Source: Tubiluchus corallicola (Eukaryota > Priapulida > Priapulimorpha > Priapulimorphida > Tubiluchidae). From it: a DNA stretch of 24,864 nt. This document shows, one piece after another, positions 1 to 9,199 of the stretch. The notes under the pieces are model-generated. The model did no database searches. It was not told where the DNA came from and saw only the letters and a list, made by a program, of their open reading frames with translations. How positions within the stretch are numbered: position 1 is the first letter of the stretch; every line of letters starts with the position of its first letter. The translations under genes and the position numbers were made by a program. The stretch lies in contig JAQGDQ010000391.1 in NCBI GenBank assembly GCA_030141605.1, positions 195,001-219,864 of the forward strand, written 5' to 3'.

Positions 1-35
1 ACTACTACCTATTAAATTATTAAAATTTTTATTAC

Positions 36-125
36 TTGTTATTTTACAACTAGTTGTTGCTGTTTCAGTAGTAGTTGTAGCCTCAGTTGATTCTGATGTC
101 ACTTCTGAAGTTGTTGTCGGTGAAC
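36..125 (-). CDS. S0: divergent Ser/Thr-rich exon
   Basis: This is the most divergent Ser/Thr exon and the last one transcribed in the window. The acceptor is ATATTAG at 126-132, and the exon opens with GT (phase 1) followed by Ser-Pro-Thr-Thr-Thr. The body is mostly Thr, Ser and Glu and ends near Ala-Thr-Thr. Two phase-1 donors are possible: A|GTAATA (exon end 36, 90 nt) or A|GTTGTA (exon end 51, 75 nt). I chose 36 because GTAATA is the better donor. The longer form adds Ser-Cys-Lys-Ile-Thr, giving the only Cys in any Ser/Thr exon. The stretch between the two sites aligns with the other copies with an in-frame 3-nt difference, which hints that it was once coding everywhere. Low similarity to the main array suggests an older copy. 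Confidence 0.6.
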
Positions 126-234
126 CTAATATTATTGAAACAGACTTAAGATAAACATCAGGTAACATTGGATTACGAACAATAAAATGCAGTTGATGGC
201 AATATTAATAAAGCTTTGTTACATGCTTACCTTG
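126..234 (-). other. Intron segment between S0 and the minisatellite
   Basis: AT-rich intron sequence. At the array edge (225-231) the minus strand reads AAG|GTAAGC, a strong donor-like match. No open exon lies behind it, because the adjoining minisatellite is interrupted by stops in its only usable frame. I see no other feature. Confidence 0.4.
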
Positions 235-957
235 CTGATGATATCTGACCAGCTTACTTAGTTGATGATATTTAACCAGCTTACTCAGTTGGTGATATTT
301 GACCAACTAACTTAGTTGATGATATGTGGCCAGCTTACTCAGTTGATGATATTTGACCAACTTTCTCAGTTGATGATATTTGGCCAGCTTGCTTGGTTGA
401 TGATGTTTGACCAACTAACTTAGTTGATGATATGTGGCCAGCTTACTCAGTTGATGATATTTGACCAGCTTTCTCAGTTGATGATATTTGGCCAGCTTCC
501 TTGGTTGATGATATGTGGGCAGCTTACTCGGCTGATGATATTTGACCAGCTAACTTAGTTGATTATATGTGGCCAGCTTACTTGGTTGATGATATTTGGC
601 CAGCTTACTCGGCTGATGATATTTGACCAGCTTACTCATTTGATGATATTTAACCAGCTTACTCAATTGATAATATTTGGCCAGCTTCCTTGGTTGATGA
701 TATTTGACCAGCTTACTTAGTTAATGATATTTGACCAGCTTACTTAATTGATGATATTTGACCAGCTTACTTAGTTGATGATATTTGACCAGCTTATTTA
801 GTTGACGATATTTGACCAGCTTACTTAGTTGACGATATTTGACCAGCTTACTTAGTTGACGATATTTGACCAGCTTACTTAGTTGATGATATTTGACCAG
901 CTTACTTAGTTGATGATATTTGACCAGCTTACTTAGTTGACGATATTTGACCAACTA
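235..957. repeat. 27-bp minisatellite, 27 units
   Basis: Successive units keep an exact 27-bp period with no insertion or deletion. The plus-strand consensus begins TTGATGATATTTGACCAGCT and ends TACTTAG. Units 18-27 (694-957) are nearly identical, whereas units 1-17 carry many substitutions, so growth or homogenisation was recent on the right. Units 3-6 and 7-10 form a four-unit (108-bp) super-repeat, recognisable by the alternating variants ACCAACTAACTTAG, GTGGCC, TTTCTCAG and CTTGG. On the minus strand one frame reads as a Lys-Leu-Val-Lys-Tyr-His-Gln-Leu-Ser repeat. It has stops in units 3, 7, 12 and 19, and the other five frames stop in every unit, so I do not call it coding. Each typical unit holds a GTAAGC donor-like word on the transcribed strand. 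Confidence 0.95.
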
Positions 958-1753
958 AATACTTAACAAGACAAATACTGTCAAAGTCAAATAAAAACGA
1001 CCATTTGAGCTTCAAATGACTGTGCTATTGAAAAGTAGGAAAAGAACAAAACACTTTGCCCAAAGAGGTTGGTAAATACAGTTAAATTCGCTGCTGCAGT
1101 AACGTTAAGCAGTGTTACACCATGTGCTAATCTTTTGCTGTGTTAGACATCGACCGGGTATGTCGATCTTAAAATTATACAAGAAATTGCTTATTTTAGA
1201 TTTCTAAGACTGCCGCTGATGGCTCTGTGCCTCGTATAGATGATAAAACTAAATAACGCAGCAAGTGTGCTGCATTCATTCATTTTAAGTTCAAGATTTC
1301 ATTGCTATTTTTTCATATTTCTGTGAACATAAACGTTTATATTTTCTCTTGCGTCTCATTCTAATCGCTACTGCCTTAGCTAGGCGAAATAACAGCAGTA
1401 TCTTATTTAAAGTATTTTAAACATTGACGTTCTTCTCCATGGTGAGCAAATCGATAGATGGCTGCTATCGTTTGCGACTTTAACTGTTTTACGGCCCTTT
1501 GCCTTTTTCTCTCATGAGAGAAATGTGCAAACGTCACAAATAAGCCATACATATTTGCCATAGAGGTGCCGTTAACATACTGCTAATTTCTGTGCGTCCA
1601 CAACCATTTAATATTAGCATCAGGGTCTGAATTCCGATTTATACTGTACACAGTAGTGTAAAAACCATTAACATAGAAACACACTAGCCATTAAACAAAA
1701 TAACCGAAAGTTAAAGTTAAAAATTCAAATTCCAAGTTTACGGCTGCTCTCAC
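958..1753. other. Non-coding stretch between the minisatellite and the first micro-exon
   Basis: About 800 bp with no exon I can support on either strand. It has small inverted repeats: ATCGAC/GTCGAT at 1149-1167, GCAGCA/TGCTGC near 1259, and an 18-bp perfect palindrome at 1506-1523. A pyrimidine-rich acceptor-like site on the minus strand near 1032 (ending CAATAG) leads into a stretch that stops in phase 1, so it does not fit the gene. The sequence is not repeated elsewhere in the window. Confidence 0.4.
1506..1523. repeat. 18-bp perfect palindrome
   Basis: TTTCTCTCATGAGAGAAA equals its own reverse complement. The core TCATGAG also occurs inside the candidate micro-exons (1754, 1931, 4142, 9497), so this could be a remnant of a related copy. 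No function can be assigned. Confidence 0.5.
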
Positions 1754-1795
1754 TCATGAGATCACGAACGTGTGTACTACATTGCATTTGAGAAC
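1754..1795 (-). CDS. Candidate 42-nt micro-exon, divergent copy
   Basis: The acceptor ends CTCATAG, the exon runs from GT to A, and the donor is GTGAGA, giving phase 1 at both ends. It reads (S)SQMQCSTHVRDLM. Against the copy 177 bp away, the 42 nt differ at four sites, two of them synonymous, while the flanking introns differ much more. A conserved core in unlike flanks is what an exon would show. It lies just upstream (in transcript order) of the long intron that holds the minisatellite. It could instead be a conserved non-coding word. Confidence 0.35.
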   Translation of the reverse strand, partial: VLKCNVVHTFVIS

Positions 1796-1930
1796 CTATG
1801 AGTTGAAAGGTGGTTTTATTCAACGTTTTTCATAAATGCAGTTACTAGTGACCACCTTCCTTGTGAAGGAAACCGCCAAGAATTGGTAGAAGAAATGCAA
1901 AATTAATTTTAAGTTTATCATTGCACTCAC

Positions 1931-1972
1931 TCATGAGACCTCGAACATGTGTACTACATTGCATTTGAAAAC
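1931..1972 (-). CDS. Candidate 42-nt micro-exon, copy 1
   Basis: This sits downstream of LDLa-1 in the transcript. The acceptor is CTCTTAG and the donor A|GTGAGT is close to consensus, phase 1-1. It reads (S)FQMQCSTHVRGLM, with one Cys. A longer 54-nt form, ending at AATG|GTAAAC in the other copies, is impossible here because that GT is changed to AT. The 42-nt form is therefore the only one shared by all four copies. Confidence 0.4.
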   Translation of the reverse strand, partial: VFKCNVVHMFEVS

Positions 1973-2415
1973 CTAAGAGTCGAAAGCTACAGCACCTGGT
2001 TTTTATTCAAATGCAGGTACTAGTGTCCACCTACCTAGTGAATGTAACAGCCAAAAGTAGTGAAAAAAATGCAAAATTACTGTAGTAATAATATTTTCAG
2101 GTGAACTATTATTGAAAAAAATATGTTCCTTTTCAATATATAGATTAGAATTATAACATATGACTGGGTGCAACATTCTATTAACATTAGCAGCAGGCTC
2201 TGTATTCTAGTTTAGAATATGCATGAAAAAAAGTAAAAACCGTTTACAAACCCTGTAGCCTATATACTAAAGCAGGGTTTACAGATATTGGAAAGATTTG
2301 TGTTTTTACTACTATGGGCAGTCACGGCAGTGTAAGATATTAAACACATTGGTACGAGCAGCAACAGTTTTATACAGTGCATTCTGAAGCACGTAAGTAT
2401 AACTACGATACTTAC
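1973..2415 (-). other. Intron between LDLa-1 and the micro-exon
   Basis: The intron begins GTAAGTAT (minus strand, from 2415) and, on this model, ends CTCTTAG at 1973. It holds nothing else I recognise and is almost identical in all three LDLa blocks. Confidence 0.5.
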
Positions 2416-2571
2416 TGCAGTTGGCTTCTACACCTTCATCACGTCCATTTCCGCATTCGAAATTGCCGTTGCATAGGAAGTCCTTTGAAATGCAATTTTC
2501 GTAAGGGTCAAGCAACCAAGAGAGAGACATCTTACAGTCAAATTCATCTGAACCACATGTGTATGGCGAAG
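2416..2571 (-). CDS. LDL-receptor class A (LDLa) domain exon, copy 1
   Basis: A 156-nt exon (52 codons), phase 1 at both ends. The acceptor is a pyrimidine-rich run ending CAATTTTAG, and the donor is GTAAGTAT. LDLa domains are small calcium-binding disulfide modules that bind ligands outside the cell. Six Cys are present: YTC, FDC, ENC, FLC, FEC and ANC, with the hallmark FDC, ISKDFLC and GRDEG elements. The C2-C3 loop is unusually long (13 residues), and the usual acidic DGxxDCxDGSDE core appears as NGNFECGNGRDE, with fewer acidic ligands. The frame stays open into both introns (a 105-codon ORF, 2312-2629), but the splice sites and domain borders show that those extensions are intron. A single phase 1-1 exon per LDLa module is typical of animal genes. 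Confidence 0.9.
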
Positions 2572-3104
2572 CTAAAATTGCGCAAGAAGAAAAATAAGTA
2601 ATTAACTTAGGTTTACACAAAAAAGCCAATATTGATAGACAGGGCTGGACTATGACCTTTTGGAGCTTCCGACGATAATGAAATTATGGGTCTTAATGTC
2701 TAGAATAGTTTTTACTGGTAATATATTATAAAAACAATTGCAGATCTTGAAGTAAATTTATTGCAAATTCTTTGATTTAGAATGACTTTTACTAGTCAAC
2801 ACAGTAATGCCAAAGCTCAGTAATGCCAAGCATTGTATTAAATCCTTAGTGAGCAGCTGCAGTTTTTTTGAATTTTGGTATTTCAGAAAAATGTGCTGCT
2901 GCTAGAAATTGTGAATGGATTTGCAGTCTAAAATCAATTTTATAAAGGCATGACAATTAAAGTTGTGCATAAACTCAAAAAGGAAAAACGTATAAAAATT
3001 TACATTTTTCAAGCATTGAAAAAATCTGGTAGTTATCCCATGAAATACATAAAACAGTTAATTTGGCTACTAAATAATAAAAGTTTTATTGCTTGTTCTA
3101 GTAC
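2572..3104 (-). other. Intron between S1 and LDLa-1
   Basis: The intron ends with TTTTTCTTCTTGCGCAATTTTAG-type acceptor sequence beside 2572. About 530 bp, shared with the two other LDLa blocks, with no further exon seen. Confidence 0.5.
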
Positions 3105-3212
3105 TTGTTGTGGACGATGCACTTGAAGCTGTTGCTGTCATCGTTTGTGTAGTTGAGCCTGAAGATGATTCTGAGACTGTTCTCGTTGCAGTTGACAAAC
3201 TTGTAGGTATAC
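3105..3212 (-). CDS. S1: Ser/Thr-rich mucin-like exon, subtype A
   Basis: The 108-nt exon starts after ACAACTTTAG with GT (phase 1) and ends A|GTACTAG (phase 1), giving 36 residues. It begins with the IPTSL motif and continues with repeated Thr/Ser, one Glu and one Gln, and no Cys. Subtype A means Ile-Pro-Thr-Ser-Leu at the start. Position 26 of the exon is Ala (TMTAT), where many other copies have Ser. About two thirds of residues are Ser or Thr, which suits dense O-glycosylation; this is inference. An alternative GC donor (A|GCAATA) 12 nt further on would be in the same frame. It precedes LDLa-1 in the transcript. Confidence 0.7.
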
Positions 3213-3736
3213 CTAAAGTTGTAAAGAAAGAAGCTGATAAATAATACTAGATTAAAGAAAACTACTGACTATTAAGTTAATCAAACTTTACAAGATTACT
3301 GAAACGACACATATTTCGTTTTGCATTAACATAAAATTCTGCCCAAAAAACAAAATAGATGGGCCATACTAAAGACCAACTGTACCCTCAAGTATACAGA
3401 TCAGTTTCCTTATTTTCGACCTCATTCCCTTTTGGAAGGTACACAAAAAGCACAAATATCTTGTAAGCCTTTTTAGCTAAAGTATTTCACCATTTGATAT
3501 TATTTTTTATTTCTACATCTAAGAAAAATGTGCTGCTCCCAGGATGCTTTGGCACTCTAGAATCAATTTTATAAAAGTTGACAATTAAAGCAGTGTAAAT
3601 CCTCAAAAAAGGATAAATATCAAGATTTGCGTTTTTCCAAGTGTTAGAAAAAAATCTTGAAGTAATTCCAAAAAAATTATCAAAAACTGTTAATTTTGCT
3701 ACTAAATAATAAACGTTTTATTGCTTGATTTAGTAC

Positions 3737-3844
3737 TTGTTGTGGACGACACTCTTGAAGTTGTAGCTGTCATCGTTTGTGTAGTTGATCCTGGAGATGT
3801 CCTTGAGACTGTTCCTGTTGTCGTTGACATATTTGTTGATGAAC
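3737..3844 (-). CDS. S2: divergent Ser/Thr exon with N-glycosylation sequon
   Basis: Same length and phase as the array exons but clearly diverged. The acceptor is CAATCGTAG, and the reading opens (S)SSTNMSTTT, then a Pro-Gly-Ser core and Thr-Thr-Ser-Arg-Val before the end. Asn-Met-Ser is an N-glycosylation sequon that the ordinary copies lack. The donor is again A|GTACTA. Open frame, length and splice borders are kept despite the divergence, which argues for protein-level constraint. It follows LDLa-2 and its micro-exon in the transcript. Confidence 0.7.
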
Positions 3845-4141
3845 CTACGATTGTTGAAACAATTTAAGCAGCAAAATAATAATATTAATAAAAAGAAAGC
3901 CACTGACTCTCTTCAGTTAGTAAGCATTTACAAGATTAGTAGAATGGCCATATTTTACTATGTTTTCACAATAAGTTTTGGCCAAAAAAATCTGAAACAG
4001 GATAACAAGTAGTGATTTTGTATAGTCGTATAAATCGCAGTGTTATTGTGCAATGTTCAATGATGTTCAATGATCAATGTAATAATAAAAAACCAAAATT
4101 TTAAATTCAAATTCAAATTTTAAGTTTACCATTGCACTCAC

Positions 4142-4183
4142 TCATGAGACCTCGAACATGTGTACTACATTGCATTTGAAAAC
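4142..4183 (-). CDS. Candidate 42-nt micro-exon, copy 2
   Basis: Follows LDLa-2. Sequence identical to copy 1, reading (S)FQMQCSTHVRGLM. The donor A|GTGAGT is kept. A second donor 12 nt later (AATG|GTAAAC) would add Ser-Glu-Cys-Asn in the same phase, giving a 54-nt, two-cysteine form. Confidence 0.4.
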   Translation of the reverse strand, partial: VFKCNVVHMFEVS

Positions 4184-4627
4184 CTAAGAGTCGAAAGCTA
4201 CAGCACCTGCTTTTTTATTCAAATGCAGGTACTAGTGTCCACCTGCCTAGTGAATGTAACAGCCAAAAGTAGTGAAAAAAATGCAAAATTACTGTAGTAA
4301 TAATATTTTCAGGTGAACTATTATTGAAAAAAATATGTTCCTTTTCAATATATAGATTAGAATTATAACATATGACTGGGTGCAACATTCTATTAACATT
4401 AGCAGCAGGCTCTGTATTCTAGTTTAGAATATGCATGAAAAAAAGTAAAAACCGTTTACAAACGCTTCTGCCTATATACTAAAACAGGGTTTGCAGATAT
4501 TGGAAAGATTTGTGTTTTTACTACTATGGGCAGTCACGGCAGTGTAAGATATTAAGCACATTAGTACGAGCAGCAACAGCTTTATACAGTGCATTCTGAA
4601 GCACGTAAGTATAACTGCAATACTTAC

Positions 4628-4783
4628 TGCAGTTGGCTTCTACACCTTCATCACGTCCATTTCCGCATTCGAAATTGCCGTTGCATAGGAAGTCCTTTGA
4701 AATGCAATTTTCGTAAGGGTCAAGCAACCAAGAGAGAGCCATCTTACAGTCAAATTCATCTGAACCACATGTGTATGGCGAAG
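4628..4783 (-). CDS. LDLa domain exon, copy 2
   Basis: 156 nt, phase 1-1, with the same acceptor and GTAAGTAT donor as copy 1. It differs from copy 1 at one base, which changes Ser to Ala (KMALSWL instead of KMSLSWL) inside the long C2-C3 loop. All six Cys and the ISKDFLC and GRDEG elements are intact. It lies between S3 and the micro-exon. Confidence 0.9.
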
Positions 4784-5317
4784 CTAAAATTGCACAAGAA
4801 GAAAAATAAGTAATTAATTTAGGTTTACACAAAAAAGCCAATAGTGATAGACAGGGCTGGAATATGACCTTTTGGAGCTTCCGACGATAATGAAATTATG
4901 GGTCTTCCTGTCTTGAATAATTTTTACTGGTAATATATTATAAAAACAATTGCAGATCTTGAAGTAAATTTATTGCAAATTCTTTGATTTAGAATGACTT
5001 TTACTAGTCAACAAAGTAATGCCAAAGCTCAGTAATGCCAAGCATTGTATTAAATCCTTGGTGAGCAGCTGCAGTTTCTTTTGAATTTTGGTATTTCAGA
5101 AAAATGTGCTGCTGCTAGAAATTGTGAATGGATTTGCAGTCTAAAATCAATTTTATAAAGGCATGACAATTAAAGTTGTGCATAAACTCAAAAAGGAAAA
5201 ACGTATAAAAATTTACATTTTTCAAGCATTGAAAAAATCTGGTAGCTATCCCATGAAATACATAAAACGGTTAATTTGGCTACTAAATAATAAAAGTTTT
5301 ATTGCTTGTTCTAGTAC

Positions 5318-5425
5318 TTGTTGTGGACGATGCACTTGAAGCTGTTGCTGTCATCGTTTGTGTAGTTGAGCCTGAAGATGATTCTGAGACTATTCGTGTT
5401 GCAGTTGACAAACTTGTAGGTATAC
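5318..5425 (-). CDS. S3: Ser/Thr-rich exon, subtype A
   Basis: Opens IPTSL. Two private changes give Thr-Arg-Ile-Val (CGA ATA) where other copies read Thr-Arg-Thr-Val, removing one potential O-glycosylation site. Ala at residue 26. It is the last Ser/Thr exon before LDLa-2 in the transcript, the same place as S10 before LDLa-3, which shares the Thr-to-Ile change. Confidence 0.7.
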
Positions 5426-5945
5426 CTAAAGTTGTAAAGAAAGAAGCTGATAAATAATACTAGTTTAAAGAAAACTACTGACTATTAAGTTAATCAACCT
5501 TTACAAGATTACTGAAACAACACATATTTCGTTTTGCATTAATATAAAATTTTGCCCAAAAAACAAAATAGATGAGCCATACAAAAGACCAACTGTACCC
5601 TGAAGTATACAGATAAGTTTCCTTATTTTCGACCTCATTCCCTTTTGGAAGGTACACAAAAAGCAGAAATATCTTTTAAGCTTTTTTAGCTAAAGTATTT
5701 CACCATTTGATATTATTTTTTATTTCTACATCTAAGAAAAATGTGTTGCTGCTAGAATGTTTTTGCACTTTAGAATCAATTTTATAAAAGTTGTCAATTA
5801 AAACAGTGTAAATCCTTAAAAAGGGATAAATATCAAGATTTACATTTTCTAAAGCACTGAAAAAATCTAGTAGCTATTCCATGAAATATATAAAACTGTT
5901 AATTTGGCTACTAAATAATAAAAGTTTTATTGCTTGTTCTAGTAC

Positions 5946-6053
5946 TTGTTGTGGACGATGCACTTGAAGCTGTTGCTGTCATCGTTTCTGTAGTTGATCC
6001 TGAAGATGATTCTGAGACTGTTCTTGTTGCAGTTGACAAACTTGTAGGTGTAC
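5946..6053 (-). CDS. S4: Ser/Thr-rich exon, subtype A variant
   Basis: The acceptor side reads GT-ACA, so the exon opens TPTSL rather than IPTSL. A CAA-to-GAA change turns the usual Thr-Thr-Gln-Thr-Met into Thr-Thr-Glu-Thr-Met, unique in the window. Ala at residue 26. Open and 108 nt long. Confidence 0.7.
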
Positions 6054-6573
6054 CTAAAGTTGTAAAGAAAGAAGCTGATAAATAATACTAGATTAAAGAA
6101 AACTACTGACTATTAAGTTAATCAACCTTTACAAGATTACTGAAACAACACATATTTCGTTTTGCATTAACATAAAATTCTGCCCAAAAAACAAAATAGA
6201 TGAGCCATACAAAAGACCAACTGTACCCTCAAGTATACAGATCAGTTTCCTTATTTTCGACCTCATTCCCTTTTGGAAGGTACACAAAAAGCAGAAATAT
6301 CTTTTAAGCTTTTTTAGCTAAAGTATTTCACCATTTGATATTATTTTTTATTTCTACATCTAAGAAAAATGTGCTGCTGTTAGAATGTTTTTGCACTCTA
6401 GAATCAATTTTATAAAAGTTGTCAATTAAAACAGTGTAAATCCTTAAAAAGGGATAAATATCAAGATTTACATTTTCTAAAGCATTGAAAAAATCTAGTA
6501 GCTATTCCATGAAATATATAAAACTGTTAATTTGGCTACTAAATAATAAAAGTTTTATTGCTTGTTCTAGTAC

Positions 6574-6681
6574 TTGTTGTGGACGATGCACTTGAAGCTG
6601 TTGCTGTCATCGTTTGTGTAGTTGATCCTGAAGATGATTCTGAGACTGTTCTTGTTGCAGTTGACAAACTTGTAGGTATAC
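6574..6681 (-). CDS. S5: Ser/Thr-rich exon, subtype A
   Basis: Opens IPTSL, Ala at residue 26, Gly codon GGA. A 1-nt deletion lies just inside the intron (acceptor CAACTTAG instead of CAACTTTAG). It leaves the AG and the exon intact, so the only frameshifting change nearby falls outside the exon. Confidence 0.7.
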
Positions 6682-7200
6682 CTAAGTTGTAAAGAAAGAA
6701 GCTGATAAATAATACTAGTTTAAAGAAAACTACTGACTATTAAGTCAATCAACCTTTACAAGATTACTAAAACAACACATATTTCGTTTTGCATTAACAT
6801 AAAATTCTGCCGAAAAAACAAAATAGATGAGATATACAAAAGACCAACTGTACCCTCAAGTATACAGATCAGTTTCCTTATTTTCGACCTCATTCCCTTT
6901 TGGAAGGTACACAAAAAGCAGAAATATCTTTTAAGCTTTTTTAGCTAAAGTATTTCACCATTTGATATTATTTTTTATTTCTACATCTAAGAAAAATGTG
7001 CTGCTGCTAGAATGTTTTTGCACTCTAGAATCAATTTTATAAAACTTGTCAATTAAAACAGTGTAAATCCTTAAAAGGGGATAAATATCAAGATTTACAT
7101 TTTCTAAAGCATTGAAAAAATCTAGTAGCTATTCCATGAAATATATAAAACTGTTAATTTGGCTACTAAATAATAAAAGTTTTATTGCTTGTTCTAGTAC

Positions 7201-7308
7201 TTGTTGTGGACGATGCACTTGAAGCTGTTGATGTCATCGTTTGTGTAGTTGATCCTGAAGATGATTCTGAGACTGTTCTTGTTGCAGTTGACAAACTTGT
7301 AGGTATAC
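7201..7308 (-). CDS. S6: Ser/Thr-rich exon, subtype A
   Basis: Opens IPTSL but carries Ser at residue 26 (TMTST), the state common in the right-hand array. It is thus a recombinant of left-hand and right-hand features. Donor context GCAATA as in S1. Confidence 0.7.
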
Positions 7309-7828
7309 CTAAAGTTGTAAAGAAAGAAGCTGATAAATAATACTAGTTTAAAGAAAACTACTGACTATTAAGTCAATCAACCTTTACAAGATTACTGAAA
7401 CAACACATATTTCGTTTTGCATTAACATAAAATTCTGCCCAAAAAACAAAATAGATGAGCCATACAAAAGACCAACTGTACCCTCAAGTATACAGATCAG
7501 TTTCCTCATTTTCGACCTCATTCCCTTTTGGAAGGTACACAAAAAGCAGAAATATCTTTTAAGCTTTTTTAGCTAAAGTATTTCACCATTTGATAATATT
7601 TTTTATTTCTACATCTAAGAAAAATGTGCTGCTGCTAGAATGTTTTTGCACTCTAGAATCAATTTTATAAAAGTTGTCAATTAAAACAGTGTAAATCCTT
7701 CAAAGGGGATAAATATCAAGATTTACATTTTCTAAAGCATTGAAAAAATCTAGTAGCTACCCCATGAAATATATGAAACTGTTAATTTGGCTACTAAATA
7801 ATAAAAGTTTTATTGCTTGTTCTAGTAC

Positions 7829-7936
7829 TTGTTGTGGACGATGCACTTGAAGCTGTTGCTGTCATCGTTTGTGTAGTTGATCCTGAAGATGATTCTGAGA
7901 CTGTTCTTGTTGCAGTTGACAAAGTTGTAGGACTAC
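7829..7936 (-). CDS. S7: Ser/Thr-rich exon, subtype B
   Basis: The first copy from the left with the subtype B opening, (S)SPTTL (acceptor CAATTTTAG). It keeps Ala at residue 26 and Gly codon GGA, so the 3' half resembles S4-S5. Confidence 0.7.
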
Positions 7937-8456
7937 CTAAAATTGTAAAGAAAGAAGTTGATAAATAATACTAGATTAAAGAAAACTACTGACTATTAAG
8001 TTAATCAACCTTTACAAGATTACTGAAATGACACATATTTCGTTTTGCATTAACATAAAATTCTGCCCAAAAAACAAAATAGATGGGCCATACAAAAGAC
8101 CAACTGTACCCTCAAGTATACAGATCAGTTTTCTTACTTTCGACCTTATCAACTTTTGGAAGGTACACAAAAAGCACAAAATCTTTTAAGCTTTTTTAGC
8201 TAAAGTATTTCAACTTTTGATACTATTTTTTATTTCTACATCAAAGAAAAACGTGCTGCTGCCAGGATGTTTTGGCAGTCTAAAATCAATTTTGTAATGG
8301 CATGACAATTAAAGTAGTGCATAAACTCAAAAAGGAAAAACGTATAAAAATTTACATTTTTTAAGCATTGAAAAAATCTGGTAGCTATTCCATGAAATAC
8401 ATAAAACGGTTAATTTGGCTACTAAATATTAAAAGTTTTATTGCTTGTTCTAGTAC

Positions 8457-8564
8457 TTGTTGTGGACGATGCACTTGAAGCTGTTGATGTCATCGTTTGT
8501 GTAGTTGAGCCTGAAGATGATTCTGAGACTGTTCTCGTTGCAGTTGACAAAGTTGTAGGACTAC
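8457..8564 (-). CDS. S8: Ser/Thr-rich exon, subtype B
   Basis: Opens SPTTL, with Ser at residue 26 and a silent ACG Thr codon. It shares this ACG and its flanking intron variants (including GTAATGG near 8295) with S17 and S27, which marks the unit as part of an older duplicated group. Confidence 0.7.
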
Positions 8565-9091
8565 CTAAAATTGTAAAGAAAGAAGTTGATAAATAATACT
8601 AGATTAAAGAAAACTTCTGACTATTAAGTTAATCAACCTTTACAAGATTACTGAAATGACACATATTTCGTTTTGCATTAACATAAAATTTTGCCCAAAA
8701 AAACAAAATATATGGGCCATACAAAAGACCAACTGTACCCTCAAGTATACAGATCAGTTTCCTTAGTTTCGACCTCATTCCCTTTTGGAAGGTACACAAA
8801 AAGCACAAATATCTTGTAAGCTTTTTTAGCTAAAGTATTTCACCATTTGATATTATTTTTTATTTCTACATCTAAGAAAAATGTGCTGCTCCCAGAATGT
8901 TTTGGCACTCTAGAATCAATTTTATAAAAGTTGACAATTAAAGCAGTGTAAATCCTCAAAAAGGGATAAATACCAAGATTTGCATTTTTTCCAAGTGTTA
9001 GAAAAAAAATCTTGAAGTAATTCCAAAAAAATTATCAAAAACTGTTAATTTTGCTACTAAATAATAAAAGTTTTATTGCTTGATTTAGTAC

Positions 9092-9199
9092 TTGTTGTTG
9101 ACGACACTCTTGAAGTTGTAGCTGTCATCGTTTGTGTAGTTGATCCTGGAGATGTCCTTGAGACTGTTCCTGTTGTCGTTGACATATTTGTTGATGAAC
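9092..9199 (-). CDS. S9: divergent Ser/Thr exon with N-glycosylation sequon
   Basis: Counterpart of S2, differing by one silent change (Ser TCC to TCA). It opens SSTNMSTTT with the Asn-Met-Ser sequon, and the acceptor is CAATCGTAG. It follows the micro-exon and LDLa-3 in the transcript, the same order as S2. Confidence 0.7.

Larger units (their letters stand above)
1907..3240 (-). repeat. LDLa block, copy 1
   Basis: This segment holds the micro-exon, LDLa-1 and the beginning of S1, and matches the blocks around 4120-5450 and 9470-10800 almost base for base. On the left the match to the other copies stops near 1907. They continue there into the divergent S2/S9 unit, whereas this copy runs into a diverged duplicate of the micro-exon segment. 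Confidence 0.85.
3480..5460 (-). repeat. LDLa block, copy 2, with divergent Ser/Thr unit
   Basis: This segment holds S3, LDLa-2, the micro-exon and S2, and matches 8830-10815 in content and order. S2 to S3 spacing is 1,581 bp against 1,579 bp for S9 to S10. The pair arose as one duplication that included part of the ordinary array. Confidence 0.85.

Noticed and set aside
721-954. 77-codon minus-strand ORF of a Lys-Leu-Val-Lys-Tyr-His-Gln repeat
   Set aside because: It is the open part of the 27-bp minisatellite. The same frame has stops in units 3, 7, 12 and 19, and no matching phase-1 splice borders frame it.
985-1040. Strong pyrimidine-rich acceptor near 1032 (minus strand) suggesting another exon
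   Set aside because: In phase 1 the following sequence stops within about 13 codons. The open phase-0 reading would not match the phase of the other exons.
1149-1167. Small hairpin (ATCGAC/GTCGAT) that might mark a transposon end or RNA gene
   Set aside because: Six-base stem only, with no target-site duplication, partner inverted repeat or tRNA-like structure nearby.
2377-2601. Plus-strand ORFs over the LDLa exons (also 4589-4813 and 9943-10170)
   Set aside because: Antisense shadows of the LDLa exons. The minus strand shows six-Cys domain logic and consensus splice sites; the plus reading has no recognisable family.
3785-4012. Plus-strand 75-codon ORF, repeated at 9140-9367
   Set aside because: Antisense of S2/S9 and adjoining intron. 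It is conserved only because the block was duplicated recently.
8810-8840. TTTAGCTAAA palindrome in the introns of every unit
   Set aside because: A 10-bp AT-rich palindrome multiplied by the array; its conservation follows from recent duplication and needs no function.
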